A DNA stretch of 64,000 nucleotides from Marinagarivorans cellulosilyticus (GTDB lineage: Bacteria > Pseudomonadota > Gammaproteobacteria > Pseudomonadales > Cellvibrionaceae), in contig NZ_AP023086.1 of assembly GCF_021655555.1 (NCBI RefSeq), positions 1 through 64,000 of the forward strand, read 5' to 3'. Numbering within the stretch: position 1 is the stretch's first letter; every line of letters starts with the position of its first letter. A model generated the notes under the pieces. It did not search any database. It had not been told where the DNA came from and saw only the letters and a program-made list of their open reading frames with translations. The translations under genes and the position numbers were made by a program. Shown here piece by piece: positions 18,718 to 27,956 of this stretch.

Positions 18718-21690
18718 CTATTTCTCCTCAGCCCATAAACTCAACAATTCTTCCAGCTTCATCGAAAACTTAGTCCCTGTCTGCTGAGCTTGGTTATTAA
18801 TTGTGTTTCCGAGTTCGGCCTTACGCGCCTGTAATGCTGCGATTTTTTCTTCGATGGTATTTTCGGCGATTAGCTTATATACAAATACGGCGTTTTTTTG
18901 CCCTATGCGGTGGGCGCGGTCGGTGGCTTGTTGTTCGGCGGCGCTGTTCCACCAAGGGTCGTAGTGTATTACGGTGTCGGCACGGGTTAAGTTTAGCCCA
19001 ACGCCACCGGCTTTTAAGCTAATTAAAAATACGGGAAATTCACCGGCTTGGAACTTATCCACAAGCGCTTGTCGATTTTGCGTTTTGCCTGTGAGTAAGC
19101 CGTATTTTATCCCCAGCTGTTGTAAGTCTTCTGCCAAAATATCGAGCATACTGGTAAATTGCGAAAATATTAAAATCCCTCGGCCTTCGGCTGCAAGTTC
19201 TGTTGCCATTTCTATACAGTGTTGGCGTTTGGCGCTAGGAATGGTGGTATCACCTAGTAGGGCTGGGTCGCAACAGGCTTGGCGTAATTTTAATAATGCG
19301 CTTAAAACAAACAGCTGTTGCTCACCTTGGTTTTCCGTGCCTTCTAAACTTTGTTGTAATTCTTGCCAGGTATTACTTTTAATACTTTCGTAAAACTGCG
19401 TTTGTTGTTCGCCTAAATCAATGGTTTGTAGTATTTCAGTTTTTTCCGGTAAATCTTTAGCCACTGCTTGTTTGGTTCGGCGCAGCATAAAGGGCGATAT
19501 CCGATTTAATAGCTGCTCCATTTTTTTACCGTTACCTTCTTGTTCTATCGGCTTTTGGTAATGAAATTTAAAGTCGTTAAGGCTGCCCAAGCAATTAGGC
19601 ATTAAAAAATTCAACAAAGCCCACAGCTCGACAAGGTTGTTTTCAACCGGTGTGCCCGATAAACACAACTTATTATGTGCCTGCACATTTTTTATGGCGA
19701 CATGCGTTTTTGTTCGCGGATTTTTAATATTTTGGGCTTCGTCCAAAATTAACCAACTAAATTCTTCTTTCTCGAAAAAAACCGCATCGTTAATAATGAG
19801 TTGATAGGACGTTAGTAGAATATGATGGGGTTGATCTTTGTAGCACATCTTGCGGCTTGTACCGTGATGAATTAAAACCTTAAGGTGCGGTGCAAATTTA
19901 GTGCATTCGTTAAACCAGTTGTGCAGCAAGCTAGTGGGCACAACTACCAGTGCAGGCTGCTGTTGTGGGTTATTGGCAAACTCTAAACTTAGGTGTGAAA
20001 TCGTTTGTAGCGTTTTACCTAAGCCCATATCGTCGGCGAGTAACCCGTTAACCCGGCAGTTTTTAAGGTGCTGTACCCAACAAACACCCAGCCATTGGTA
20101 GGGCCTTAAGGTGGCGTTAACCCCGCAGTCGGCTTGCTCTACTACAGTGGGTGGCTGCTTTAATTGCCGGCTGATATCTAAAGCTTCCATATCCCCTTGC
20201 CAGTGGCTGCCTTCGGGTAGCAGGGTTTCTAACTGCTGTAGCCGTGATTGTTGGTTGGGGTGAAAGCTAAGGCTGCCGCGCCCACTTGTTAATAAGTCAC
20301 CAAATTCTTCGGTGAGTGATATTAAGCGCTCCCCTGGCATTAAAATAATTCGCCCATCGCTAAGCGTTAGCTGTATATCGCCAGTACTATTAGCTAAGTT
20401 ATATTGTTGAATTTGGTCCAATAAAGAAAGCAGGTTGATATTTTCTTTACTGCCATCTTCGTTTTGTACTTGCAAAAATAGGTCGACTTGCAAAAAACCA
20501 CTATTGCTTTTAGTTAATTCGCTGAGCCAGCCATCGGCCTGAATGTAGTGACGTTTAAAATTATGGCTAATACGAAAGATAAAGCCGCTTTTATCCAGTA
20601 CTGATTTTTCTTTAAGAAAAAACTGTTGCCAAATAACATCTTGTGTAGTGCTAAAGCCAAGCGATATTGGCTCGAAAGGCTTACAGGTTTTTATAAACTG
20701 TTTTTTAAAGGCTTTTTCTAGCTCGGGCTTGCGTCGAATAGTGAAAAGCTCATTGTTTAATACTACATAGTGTGCGGCTGGGTCTTTATCGTTAAACCAA
20801 GTGCAATAGCTTTTGCTGATATAAACAAAGTCTAAACTAATAACATCGGTATTTTTACCGCTATGGTAAATATTATCGCAATGAATACCACCACGTACTT
20901 GCGTATCTAATACAGTTGCAGATGCCAGAGTGGGAAGCGGTAATTTCAAGGTATTCCAGTGATTATTGTATTTATCTAAAAATGCTGGGGTATCGTCTGC
21001 GTTTAAGCAATAGTTTAATGGTTTTAGGGCCGTAATTATTTCGTTTTCTTGTTCTGAGGATATAGCTTGATTAGTAACACCTTCCACACTACTAATTTTA
21101 AGCGCTAATTCACATCGTGAAATATTGGCTTGTGTTGGCGTGAGGGCCAATGCAAATATTGACAGCTCATCTATACTTTGAAAAAGCTGCTTGTTCTCTA
21201 ATGCTTCGGGTAATAACTGCTGCATTCCGTTTGTTAATTGCTGCCACTGCAAAACTGATGTGGCGGCTTCCTTTGGGCAAACTTTAAGTGCTTTAGCGTT
21301 CGCATGTTGTTGTAAATAAACTCGCTCTGTCGCACACAGTTGTTGCCAAAAAAAATTTAGCTTTTTACGCTGTAGTACAGGCCAACCTGAGTGAGTAGGC
21401 TCTGCTAATAAATACTCCAAAATGGATTTGTCGGCATTGTGTATAAAGGGGGGCGGTAATGTTAAGTGTTGGTTTTGCGGGGTATATGGCTTGCCCTTAT
21501 TAATATTAGCTGCGGTTGTCTCTGGGTTGCTGCCAGCGCTTTCAGCTACAATTAAATGTAGCTCTAGCCGCGGTAGGGCATGTGGTTGTGGCGCATCTTG
21601 AATACGCAGCAAATAGTAAAGCTGTAGCGCGCTATCATTACTGGTCGTTGTGGTATTTTGTTGTGCGTGCAGCTGTGCCAAAAAGCTCAT
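18718..21690 (-). CDS. SNF2-family DEAD/DEAH-box helicase
   Basis: This is a Swi2/Snf2-type ATP-dependent translocase, presumably remodelling protein-DNA complexes. The N-terminal 520 residues are an unassigned region. The helicase core follows: LRPYQWLGVCWVQHL and DDMGLGKTLQTI (motif I near 558), LILDEAQNIKN (motif II near 651), LSGTPVENNLVELWALLNF (motif III), then LLTGKT, KAGGVGLNLTRAD and QQATDRAHRIGQ (motif VI near 928). The length of 990 residues is typical of bacterial stand-alone SNF2 proteins. It is not RapA, which has a different N-terminus. No defence-type partner is adjacent. Confidence 0.9.
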   Translation of the reverse strand: MSFLAQLHAQQNTTTTSNDSALQLYYLLRIQDAPQPHALPRLELHLIVAESAGSNPETTAANINKGKPYTPQNQHLTLPPPFIHNADKSILEYLLAEPTHSGWPVLQRKKLNFFWQQLCATERVYLQQHANAKALKVCPKEAATSVLQWQQLTNGMQQLLPEALENKQLFQSIDELSIFALALTPTQANISRCELALKISSVEGVTNQAISSEQENEIITALKPLNYCLNADDTPAFLDKYNNHWNTLKLPLPTLASATVLDTQVRGGIHCDNIYHSGKNTDVISLDFVYISKSYCTWFNDKDPAAHYVVLNNELFTIRRKPELEKAFKKQFIKTCKPFEPISLGFSTTQDVIWQQFFLKEKSVLDKSGFIFRISHNFKRHYIQADGWLSELTKSNSGFLQVDLFLQVQNEDGSKENINLLSLLDQIQQYNLANSTGDIQLTLSDGRIILMPGERLISLTEEFGDLLTSGRGSLSFHPNQQSRLQQLETLLPEGSHWQGDMEALDISRQLKQPPTVVEQADCGVNATLRPYQWLGVCWVQHLKNCRVNGLLADDMGLGKTLQTISHLSLEFANNPQQQPALVVVPTSLLHNWFNECTKFAPHLKVLIHHGTSRKMCYKDQPHHILLTSYQLIINDAVFFEKEEFSWLILDEAQNIKNPRTKTHVAIKNVQAHNKLCLSGTPVENNLVELWALLNFLMPNCLGSLNDFKFHYQKPIEQEGNGKKMEQLLNRISPFMLRRTKQAVAKDLPEKTEILQTIDLGEQQTQFYESIKSNTWQELQQSLEGTENQGEQQLFVLSALLKLRQACCDPALLGDTTIPSAKRQHCIEMATELAAEGRGILIFSQFTSMLDILAEDLQQLGIKYGLLTGKTQNRQALVDKFQAGEFPVFLISLKAGGVGLNLTRADTVIHYDPWWNSAAEQQATDRAHRIGQKNAVFVYKLIAENTIEEKIAALQARKAELGNTINNQAQQTGTKFSMKLEELLSLWAEEK

Positions 21691-21913
21691 TGGAGAGAAA
21701 CTCAGTCAAAAGTAGCGATTATACAGTGCTTACAGCTATCTCTAGAAATTAGAATGTGTGTTTTATGCTTAGTGTGGACCTAAGGTTGTGTATTTTCTTG
21801 TTCGAGTCGCGTAGGATTTCACGCTATTAGCAAAAACGGTTACTGGTTAAGACCTCGCTCGAGGGGTACCCAATACACGTAGAAGTCAATAAAAACGTTT
21901 TAAGGATTTAACT

Positions 21914-22183
21914 ATGGAAGAAAGTAAGCATTTTATTTTTGGCTTATTTGATCTTGGAGCAGGGGCCATAATTGCTGGAATTATCGCAGCTGCGGTACTT
22001 TACTTATTGATGTTCAAAGGGTTTGAGGATTTTTCCGAAAGCATCAAGTACTGGTTGTTTTCTAATCACCGGCACTCTGGTGACGATATGTTTTCCCAGG
22101 AGTGGTGGCAAAAAACAAAAATATTTATATGGTTGGGCTTATCTGCGGCGATTGCCGTTATCGCTAATGGAGTATTGGGCTGA
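21914..22183 (+). CDS. Small inner-membrane protein, 89 residues
   Basis: The family is unrecognised. It has two predicted membrane helices, GAGAIIAGIIAAAVLYLLMF (about 17-36) and IFIWLGLSAAIAVIANGVLG at the C-terminus, separated by a polar loop with HRHSGDD. The ATG follows AAGGAT at a normal distance. It stands alone between two minus-strand genes. Confidence 0.65.
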   Translation: MEESKHFIFGLFDLGAGAIIAGIIAAAVLYLLMFKGFEDFSESIKYWLFSNHRHSGDDMFSQEWWQKTKIFIWLGLSAAIAVIANGVLG

Positions 22184-22259
22184 TATTGGCAGTACTTTTC
22201 TAACTAGCACCACAGAAAATCTAAAAAATAAACCATAAGCCAAAAAGTAGAGCGCATTT

Positions 22260-23219
22260 TTAATCTGAGGCTGGTTGGCCTGCAACAAATGCCTCCAGCT
22301 TTTTAATCAGTTGGTTAGCGAGATTTTGCATTGCGTTATGGCTAGCCCATGCGGTGTGTGGCGTTATTATTAAGCGCGGGTTATCTAGCGCTTGCATAAT
22401 GGCGGAACTTTGTGTGGGCGGTTCTTCCGGTAAAACATCAAGGCCAGCGCCGGCAAGCTTATTATTGTGTAAAGCATTCAATAATGCATTGATATCAACA
22501 ATTGGGCCGCGCGCGGTGTTAATAAGTAGAGCGCTAGGTTTGATTAACGCTAGCTGCTTTTTCCCAATTAATGTTTGCGTGTGCTCGGTGAGTGGGCAGT
22601 GAATAGAAATAATATCGGATATTGCTAATAGTTCATTAAGGCTTACACAATTTACATTACCAACGGCTGTGCGCCCACTTGGACTGTAATAAATAACTTC
22701 CATAGCGAAGGCTTTCGCTATTTTGGCTGTTGCTTGCGCGATATTGCCGGTGCCTATTAAGCCTAATACCTTTCCGCGCAGGGTTGAGATGGGGGGCTGG
22801 TCGTCTAAAAAGAAACAAAACTGCTTGCTGGCTTGCCATTGGCCTTGCGCCAATGCGGCCGAATAAGCTTTTACTTGTTTGGTTAACGCGAGCATTAACA
22901 TAAATGCATGTTCGGCAACATCTTGTGTGGCGTAGTCGCTAACATTGGCTACGGTAATACCGCGCTCGGCACAGGTGTTTAAATCGACGACATTCATGCC
23001 CGTGGCTGCTACAGCAATGTATTGTAATGTGGGGCATGCATCTAAAACGGCTTTGTCGATAATCACTTTATTGGTAATGGCAACATCAGCGCCTTGCAAG
23101 CGAGCTATTGTTTGTTCGCGAGTGGTTTGCGGATACTCGGCCCACTTGTGATTGAAAGCCGGTTTTGGAAATTGAACCGATGGGCCAATTGTGGCCCGAT
23201 CTAGAAAGACAATGTTCAT
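22260..23219 (-). CDS. D-2-hydroxyacid dehydrogenase (glycerate dehydrogenase-like)
   Basis: This NAD(P)-dependent enzyme should interconvert 2-oxoacids and D-2-hydroxyacids; the closest type is hydroxypyruvate/glycerate dehydrogenase (HprA). The 319 residues show the Rossmann motif GLIGTGNIAQATAKIA, the substrate-binding LINTARGPIVDINALL, the Glu of LDVLPEEPP and the catalytic His in ITPHTAWAS. The length is normal and the substrate is not certain. Confidence 0.85.
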   Translation of the reverse strand: MNIVFLDRATIGPSVQFPKPAFNHKWAEYPQTTREQTIARLQGADVAITNKVIIDKAVLDACPTLQYIAVAATGMNVVDLNTCAERGITVANVSDYATQDVAEHAFMLMLALTKQVKAYSAALAQGQWQASKQFCFFLDDQPPISTLRGKVLGLIGTGNIAQATAKIAKAFAMEVIYYSPSGRTAVGNVNCVSLNELLAISDIISIHCPLTEHTQTLIGKKQLALIKPSALLINTARGPIVDINALLNALHNNKLAGAGLDVLPEEPPTQSSAIMQALDNPRLIITPHTAWASHNAMQNLANQLIKKLEAFVAGQPASD

Positions 23220-23272
23220 AGCTGAGTGTTTTATAGATAAATAAAGACTCTAACACAGCTGCTTATTGCTTG

Positions 23273-24106
23273 CTAAAAAGCAAAAGTAACCCCAGCTTTT
23301 AAACCACGCGTTTCTACTTGTACTGCAGAGTCGTAATTACCTTCTGGGCAAGATGGGTTAGGAATATCATCGTTACAAGAAGCTATGTTATCTTCGTCAA
23401 AATCTTTACGCATACGGCGCGATTGAAGTTGGTAATCACTGGTGCTGCTATTTCGGTCTGAAATATTATTCTCGTAACCGTAATAAAAAAAACCGAAATC
23501 AAATTGTAGGTGTTTAATGGGGGTCCAGTGTAATCCCGCATTAATCATCATTGAGCTTCTATCGCTTTCGAAATGCCCGCCGGTTGCGCCAGCGCTAAAA
23601 GCTAAAACGGGTGAAAACTTATACTTAACGTATGAATCTATAGATAAGCCTGTTTTGCTAACCAGTTCGATGTTTTCTTGTTGTGTCGCTGTGCTTAGGT
23701 CTAAGTCACCGTCTAAATAGCGAATACCACCACCAAGGTTAATCTCTAAATGCTCGTTATTTACAGGGCTTGCCAGTAATACAAGGCCGGCATCACGTAA
23801 GCTCACTTCTTGGTTGAGTTTTGTGGGCCCTTCCCATAGCGTATTGTTAGCAAGAACAACGTCTAGGTTGTAGCCGTTGCTGATTAAATCTTGGCTATCT
23901 GTAATTTTAAAATTATTAACCTGCCCTTGCAGTAGTAAGCGAGGGTGGAGGCGCTTTTCGGCATTTACGCTATATGCAATAGTGTGTTTATCACGAATAC
24001 TGACTTGTTGATTCCTATCGTAAGAGCCAGCGCCACAGCCGAAAATGGCTATACATAGAGCGGCTAAGGCGCCTTGTTTTGCAAAGGTTTTTATCGTGTA
24101 TTGCAT
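23273..24106 (-). CDS. Probable outer-membrane beta-barrel lipoprotein
   Basis: The family is not recognised. The N-terminus looks like a lipoprotein signal (LAALCIAIFGCGAG, Cys near residue 24). The remainder has alternating beta-strand segments (LEINLGGGIRYLDGDL, PVLAFSAGATGGHFES, LQFDFGFFYYGYEN) and ends GLKAGVTFAF, a C-terminal Phe typical of outer-membrane barrels. A barrel with a lipid anchor is unusual; the Cys may instead be incidental in an ordinary signal peptide. Confidence 0.65.
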   Translation of the reverse strand: MQYTIKTFAKQGALAALCIAIFGCGAGSYDRNQQVSIRDKHTIAYSVNAEKRLHPRLLLQGQVNNFKITDSQDLISNGYNLDVVLANNTLWEGPTKLNQEVSLRDAGLVLLASPVNNEHLEINLGGGIRYLDGDLDLSTATQQENIELVSKTGLSIDSYVKYKFSPVLAFSAGATGGHFESDRSSMMINAGLHWTPIKHLQFDFGFFYYGYENNISDRNSSTSDYQLQSRRMRKDFDEDNIASCNDDIPNPSCPEGNYDSAVQVETRGLKAGVTFAF

Positions 24107-24179
24107 GTCGTGAAGATTCCCTGTGATTGTTTGCGCGGTATTATGCCTATTTGTTGGTTTATGTAGACGAGTAAAAACA

Positions 24180-24214
24180 AAAAAACCGTACTCTTATCAC
24201 TAGAATACGGTTTA
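24180..24214 (-). terminator. Intrinsic terminator downstream of the small lipoprotein gene
   Basis: Read on the minus strand, a stem of AAACCGTA with TACGGTTT, plus three further inner pairs after one mismatch, is followed by a run of T residues. It lies between the gene ending at 24259 and the next gene starting at 24106. Confidence 0.75.
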
Positions 24215-24258
24215 TTAAAGGGTGGAGCTTGAGGTGGTGTATGTCTTAGCGTTTTTCC

Positions 24259-24471
24259 CTAACAAGCATAATTGCCATTCTTACGTCGGCGTTCGCATTC
24301 TTTGCGTATGTTCTCACAGGCGGTAACGCGGCCAGGTGAGGTTGGGTTTTGCCTTACGCATTCATCGCGCTTACCTGCGATTTCGGCGTTATCTAAACCG
24401 GATAACTGTCCATCACCGCAAGCTGCGAGCAAGAGTAATGTGGTACTAAGCACTAAAAAACGGGTCAGCAT
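24259..24471 (-). CDS. Small Cys-rich lipoprotein, 70 residues
   Basis: The product has a lipoprotein signal, MLTRFLVLSTTLLLLAACG, with the lipobox Cys at 18, and a short polar mature part with four further cysteines (DECVRQ, TACENIRKEC, NYAC) likely to form two disulfides. The start at 24471 is chosen over an upstream ATG because AGAGAG precedes it and the signal peptide begins there. No family name is offered. The gene is monocistronic with its own terminator. Confidence 0.7.
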   Translation of the reverse strand: MLTRFLVLSTTLLLLAACGDGQLSGLDNAEIAGKRDECVRQNPTSPGRVTACENIRKECERRRKNGNYAC

Positions 24472-24613
24472 GTTGCTCTCTCTAGGTGGGTTAGTATTTG
24501 TGTGTCTATAAAACACGTAAACCTATACCAGAGGGTAGACCAGCAACGGCGTTATCGCAAAAAGTGCTTATTCGTCTTTGTTATGCTCGATGCTTGTTCT
24601 TAAAACGCAGTGT

Positions 24614-25030
24614 TTATTGATCGTCTACATCATCGGTGTCCACTTGGCCGCTTAAGCGGCGGCGGATGTGGGACCAGCTCATACCAACACCTAAAACAAT
24701 GGAAATAACAATTAACGCCAGCCAAGCCATAACGTTCATATTCTTCCAATCAAGCCAACCCAAATCAATAAATAACCAGACTAGGCAAGCCTGTAATAAC
24801 ACGGCAAGCACAATACCCACGGGGCCTAAAGAGCGTAAAGTTGCGCGAATAAACATGGCCCAGCCAATAATCAAACCAATGCCTGCAATGGCAACATACG
24901 GGGTTAATGAAGGGAAAACGGACTTTAACCAGTGAAAGTAAGAATAACCGGTAGGGTTAAATGAAACAAACACCAGCACAAATGCAAAACCAATGCGGAT
25001 GAGTAAACTTGGCCATGAAAAGTTCTGCAT
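24614..25030 (-). CDS. DUF6524-like inner-membrane protein
   Basis: This 138-residue protein has four predicted membrane helices and a charged tail (SHIRRRLSGQVDTDDVDDQ). The N-terminus MQNFSWPSLLIRIGFAFVLV and the following FNPTGYSYFHWL resemble the DUF6524 family of unknown function found in proteobacteria. The start at 25030 is preceded by GAGG at six bases; a longer frame upstream lacks support. It lies next to plsC on the same strand. Confidence 0.75.
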   Translation of the reverse strand: MQNFSWPSLLIRIGFAFVLVFVSFNPTGYSYFHWLKSVFPSLTPYVAIAGIGLIIGWAMFIRATLRSLGPVGIVLAVLLQACLVWLFIDLGWLDWKNMNVMAWLALIVISIVLGVGMSWSHIRRRLSGQVDTDDVDDQ

Positions 25031-25070
25031 GGTATACCTCGAATAAATTGATAGTTTGTTTTGCGGGTAG

Positions 25071-25793
25071 CTAGCGTTGTGTAGGCAGTGTTGCCATTGT
25101 GGATTCAATCCAAGTTTCTACTTCGCCGGTGAGATCGCGGCTAGTTTTATCGGCCGATTCTATCGCTTGGCCAATAACAAGCCTAATGGTACCGGGGTAC
25201 TTCTTAAAGCTTTTGTTAGGCCAGTACAGGCCGGCATTCATTGCAATAGGGATAATCTTTGCGCCGCTATTTATGGCTATTTCGGCGCCGCTGCGGGCGT
25301 ATTTACCGCGTTCGCCAGCTTCCATACGGGTGCCTTCAGGGAAGAGGATAATATTCAGCCCATCTTTTATACCTTGAATACCACCGGCTTTAACTTGGCG
25401 CAGTGCATCGCGTGGGTTGTCGCGATCTATGGCGATGGGCCGCAAGCCGCGAAGCCCCCAGCCAAAAAACGGGATATCTAAAAGCTGCTTTTTTAAAATC
25501 GTTGAGGCAGGGAAGAACAATATTTGTAGGTAGAGCGTTTCCCAAGTGCTTTGATGTTTAGATAAAACAACAATCGGCGCATCTAGCCCCTTAAGGTTTT
25601 CACGCCCGATAACCTCGTATTTAACACCACAAATCCAGCGCGCCAAGGCGATCACAAGGCGGCACCAGCTAATAATAATACGGTGGCGCGTAACCTGCGA
25701 TAAGCCCCCGAGCAGGAGCGAGGCAGTGCCGTATAGCACCGTAAGTACAGTGCAAACGGCCACAAAAATTGACGTGCGGATTAACGCTAGCAT
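25071..25793 (-). CDS. plsC: 1-acyl-sn-glycerol-3-phosphate acyltransferase (PlsC-like)
   Basis: This membrane enzyme acylates lysophosphatidic acid in phospholipid synthesis. The 240 residues show an N-terminal membrane helix, the acyltransferase block I as LSKHQSTWETL (His with an acidic residue five positions on), block III FPEGTRMEAG and the substrate region IPIAMNAGLYW. The length is typical. It lies just downstream of glyQS, an arrangement also seen in related gammaproteobacteria. Confidence 0.9.
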   Translation of the reverse strand: MLALIRTSIFVAVCTVLTVLYGTASLLLGGLSQVTRHRIIISWCRLVIALARWICGVKYEVIGRENLKGLDAPIVVLSKHQSTWETLYLQILFFPASTILKKQLLDIPFFGWGLRGLRPIAIDRDNPRDALRQVKAGGIQGIKDGLNIILFPEGTRMEAGERGKYARSGAEIAINSGAKIIPIAMNAGLYWPNKSFKKYPGTIRLVIGQAIESADKTSRDLTGEVETWIESTMATLPTQR

Positions 25794-25877
25794 GAAAAAC
25801 CCTTGATGGTGCTATGAGTAAGGTTAGCGCCGAACACGCGTTAATGGCGAGTGTTCGGCTAAAAGCAACGTAGCTAT

Positions 25878-27956
25878 TTATTTCACTACAAGCGACGAAA
25901 TGTCGGCAACTTCGCCAAATAGGTTACCTAATTGCTGTAATAGCGCCAAACGGTTATTGCGCACAGCCATGTCGTCAGTCATTACCATCACGTCCTTAAA
26001 AAACGCATCGACGGGCTTTTGTAAACGCGCCAGTGTTTTTAAGGCTGTGGTGTAATCGGCCTTAGCAAATAGCGGCGCGACTTCTTCGGCCAGCTTGGCT
26101 ACTTCGGCGGCTAAGGTTTTTTCGGGTTCTAATTCCAGCAACTGGGCATCCACGGTATTCGAGGGGGCGCCGTTTTTAGCCAAAATATTGGAAACACGCT
26201 TATTGGCTTCGGCCAACGCCGGGGCTTCGGGTAACTGCCGGAAGGCATCTACCGCTTTAACGCGGTTGTCGATATCCAGCGGGGTGGTTAGCCCTTTAGC
26301 ACTAACAGCTTGGAATACTTCTGGTGGAATATTGGCCTCGCCAAACCACGCTTTAAAGCGCTCTAGCATGTAGTCCAGCGCTAAACCGGCAGTGGCTTCG
26401 CCTTTGGGTAGGCCGCCATCGATAGCAGCATTGTATTGGCTAGCGGCTTTTTCAAGCAGCGCTTTTAGGTCGAGGTTGTAGCCTTTTTCTACCAAAATAC
26501 GTAGCACCGCAATGCTGGCACGGCGCAGGCCGAATGGGTCTTTGCTGCCCGATGGCGTTTGGCCTAAACCAAAAATACCGGCAATGGTATCGATGCGGTC
26601 GGCAAGGGCAATTAATGCACCAGAATTTGTCGTAGGCAAGGCATCGCCAGCAAATTTAGGTAAGTACTGCTCGCTTATGGCTTTGGCGACTTCGGCCGGT
26701 TCGCCATCGTTATTAGCGTAGTACTCACCGGCAATGCCCTGCAAGTCGGTAAATTCGTACACCATGCTGCTGACTAAGTCAGCTTTGCTGAGCTCACCTG
26801 CGCGCTTAGCTAGGCTGGTATCAAAGTCGAGCTGCTCGGCCATATAGGTTGCCAAGCCGGCAATGCGCTCGGTTTTATCAAACACACTGCCAAGCTTGCC
26901 TTGGAAGGTCACGGTGCGCAGTTTTTCGCGGCGTTCTGCCAGCGGGGTTTTCTTGTCTGTTTCGAAGAAGAAGGCCGCATCGGCAAGGCGAGGGCGAATC
27001 ACTTTTTCGTTACCGGCAATCACTTGTGCTGGGTCTTTACTTTCGATATTGGCGATGGTGATAAAGTTGGGCATTAACTGGCCGCTAGCGTCCACCACGT
27101 GGAAGTACTTTTGGTGTTCCGCCATAGAGGAAACCAGCGCTTCGGCAGGAACTTGTAAAAACTCGGTATCAAAGCTGCCGGCTAAAGCCACAGGCCACTC
27201 GTTAAGTGCCGTTACTTCGTCTAATAGCTCGTCGCTAATAACCGCAACGCCGCCTAGCTTTTCGCCTTCGGCTTTCACTTGCTCGACAATTAAGGCTTTA
27301 CGCTCTTCAAAGCTTGCCATTACATAGCCATCACGCAGACTACCGGCATAGCTTGTGGCGTGAGTGAGTGTTAACTCACGGTTGGCGTGAAAGCGGTGCC
27401 CGCGGCTGGTATTGCCCGCGTCTAAGTCCAGTATGTTGGCAGGTATCACGGTATCGTCCCACAGCATCGCTAGCCAATGCACCGGGCGAACAAACTCGGT
27501 GCGGCTAGCTCCCCAGCGCATGCGTTTACTAATGGGCAAGCCGGCTAAGGCTTTTTCGACCAATGCTGGCATTAACGAGGCTGTAGGCTCGCCACCGCTT
27601 TGGCTTGCGTGCATAAGCTTTTCTTCTTTGCCGTCCATGCCTGTTGGCAAGTTATTCACGTCGAGGCCATTCTTTTTGGCAAAAGCTTCTGCGGCTTTAG
27701 TCGGCACGCCATCTTTAAAGGCAACGCGTGTGGGCGGGCCCCAAGCGGTAATTTCTTCGAGTGGTGTGGTGGCGGGTAGGCCTTCAATCAATAAAGCTAA
27801 ACGGCGCGGTGCGGCAAACGGTGTATGGCTGGTTAAAGTGATATGGGCTGCTTTAAGGCCGCTCAAAATACTTTGGGTAAACGCTTTGCTCAGGCTTTTA
27901 AGGGCAACCGGTGGTAGCTCTTCGGTGCCTAATTCAACTAAAAATGCGTGGCTCAT
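25878..27956 (-). CDS. glyS: Glycyl-tRNA synthetase beta subunit
   Basis: This is the beta subunit of the tetrameric bacterial glycyl-tRNA synthetase, involved in tRNA binding. The 692 residues start MSHAFLVELGTEELPPVALK, which is diagnostic, and contain GRTFKMRWGASRTEFVRPVHW-like sequence (here SKRMRWGASRTEFVRPVHWL) and the DPFGLRRAS motif. The start overlaps the glyQ stop by one base (TAATG), so the subunits are translationally coupled for equal output. Confidence 0.97.
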   Translation of the reverse strand: MSHAFLVELGTEELPPVALKSLSKAFTQSILSGLKAAHITLTSHTPFAAPRRLALLIEGLPATTPLEEITAWGPPTRVAFKDGVPTKAAEAFAKKNGLDVNNLPTGMDGKEEKLMHASQSGGEPTASLMPALVEKALAGLPISKRMRWGASRTEFVRPVHWLAMLWDDTVIPANILDLDAGNTSRGHRFHANRELTLTHATSYAGSLRDGYVMASFEERKALIVEQVKAEGEKLGGVAVISDELLDEVTALNEWPVALAGSFDTEFLQVPAEALVSSMAEHQKYFHVVDASGQLMPNFITIANIESKDPAQVIAGNEKVIRPRLADAAFFFETDKKTPLAERREKLRTVTFQGKLGSVFDKTERIAGLATYMAEQLDFDTSLAKRAGELSKADLVSSMVYEFTDLQGIAGEYYANNDGEPAEVAKAISEQYLPKFAGDALPTTNSGALIALADRIDTIAGIFGLGQTPSGSKDPFGLRRASIAVLRILVEKGYNLDLKALLEKAASQYNAAIDGGLPKGEATAGLALDYMLERFKAWFGEANIPPEVFQAVSAKGLTTPLDIDNRVKAVDAFRQLPEAPALAEANKRVSNILAKNGAPSNTVDAQLLELEPEKTLAAEVAKLAEEVAPLFAKADYTTALKTLARLQKPVDAFFKDVMVMTDDMAVRNNRLALLQQLGNLFGEVADISSLVVK

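Noticed and set aside
19055..19063. Perfect DnaA box TTATCCACA inside the SNF2 gene
   Set aside because: A single 9-mer in coding sequence far from dnaA is expected by chance.
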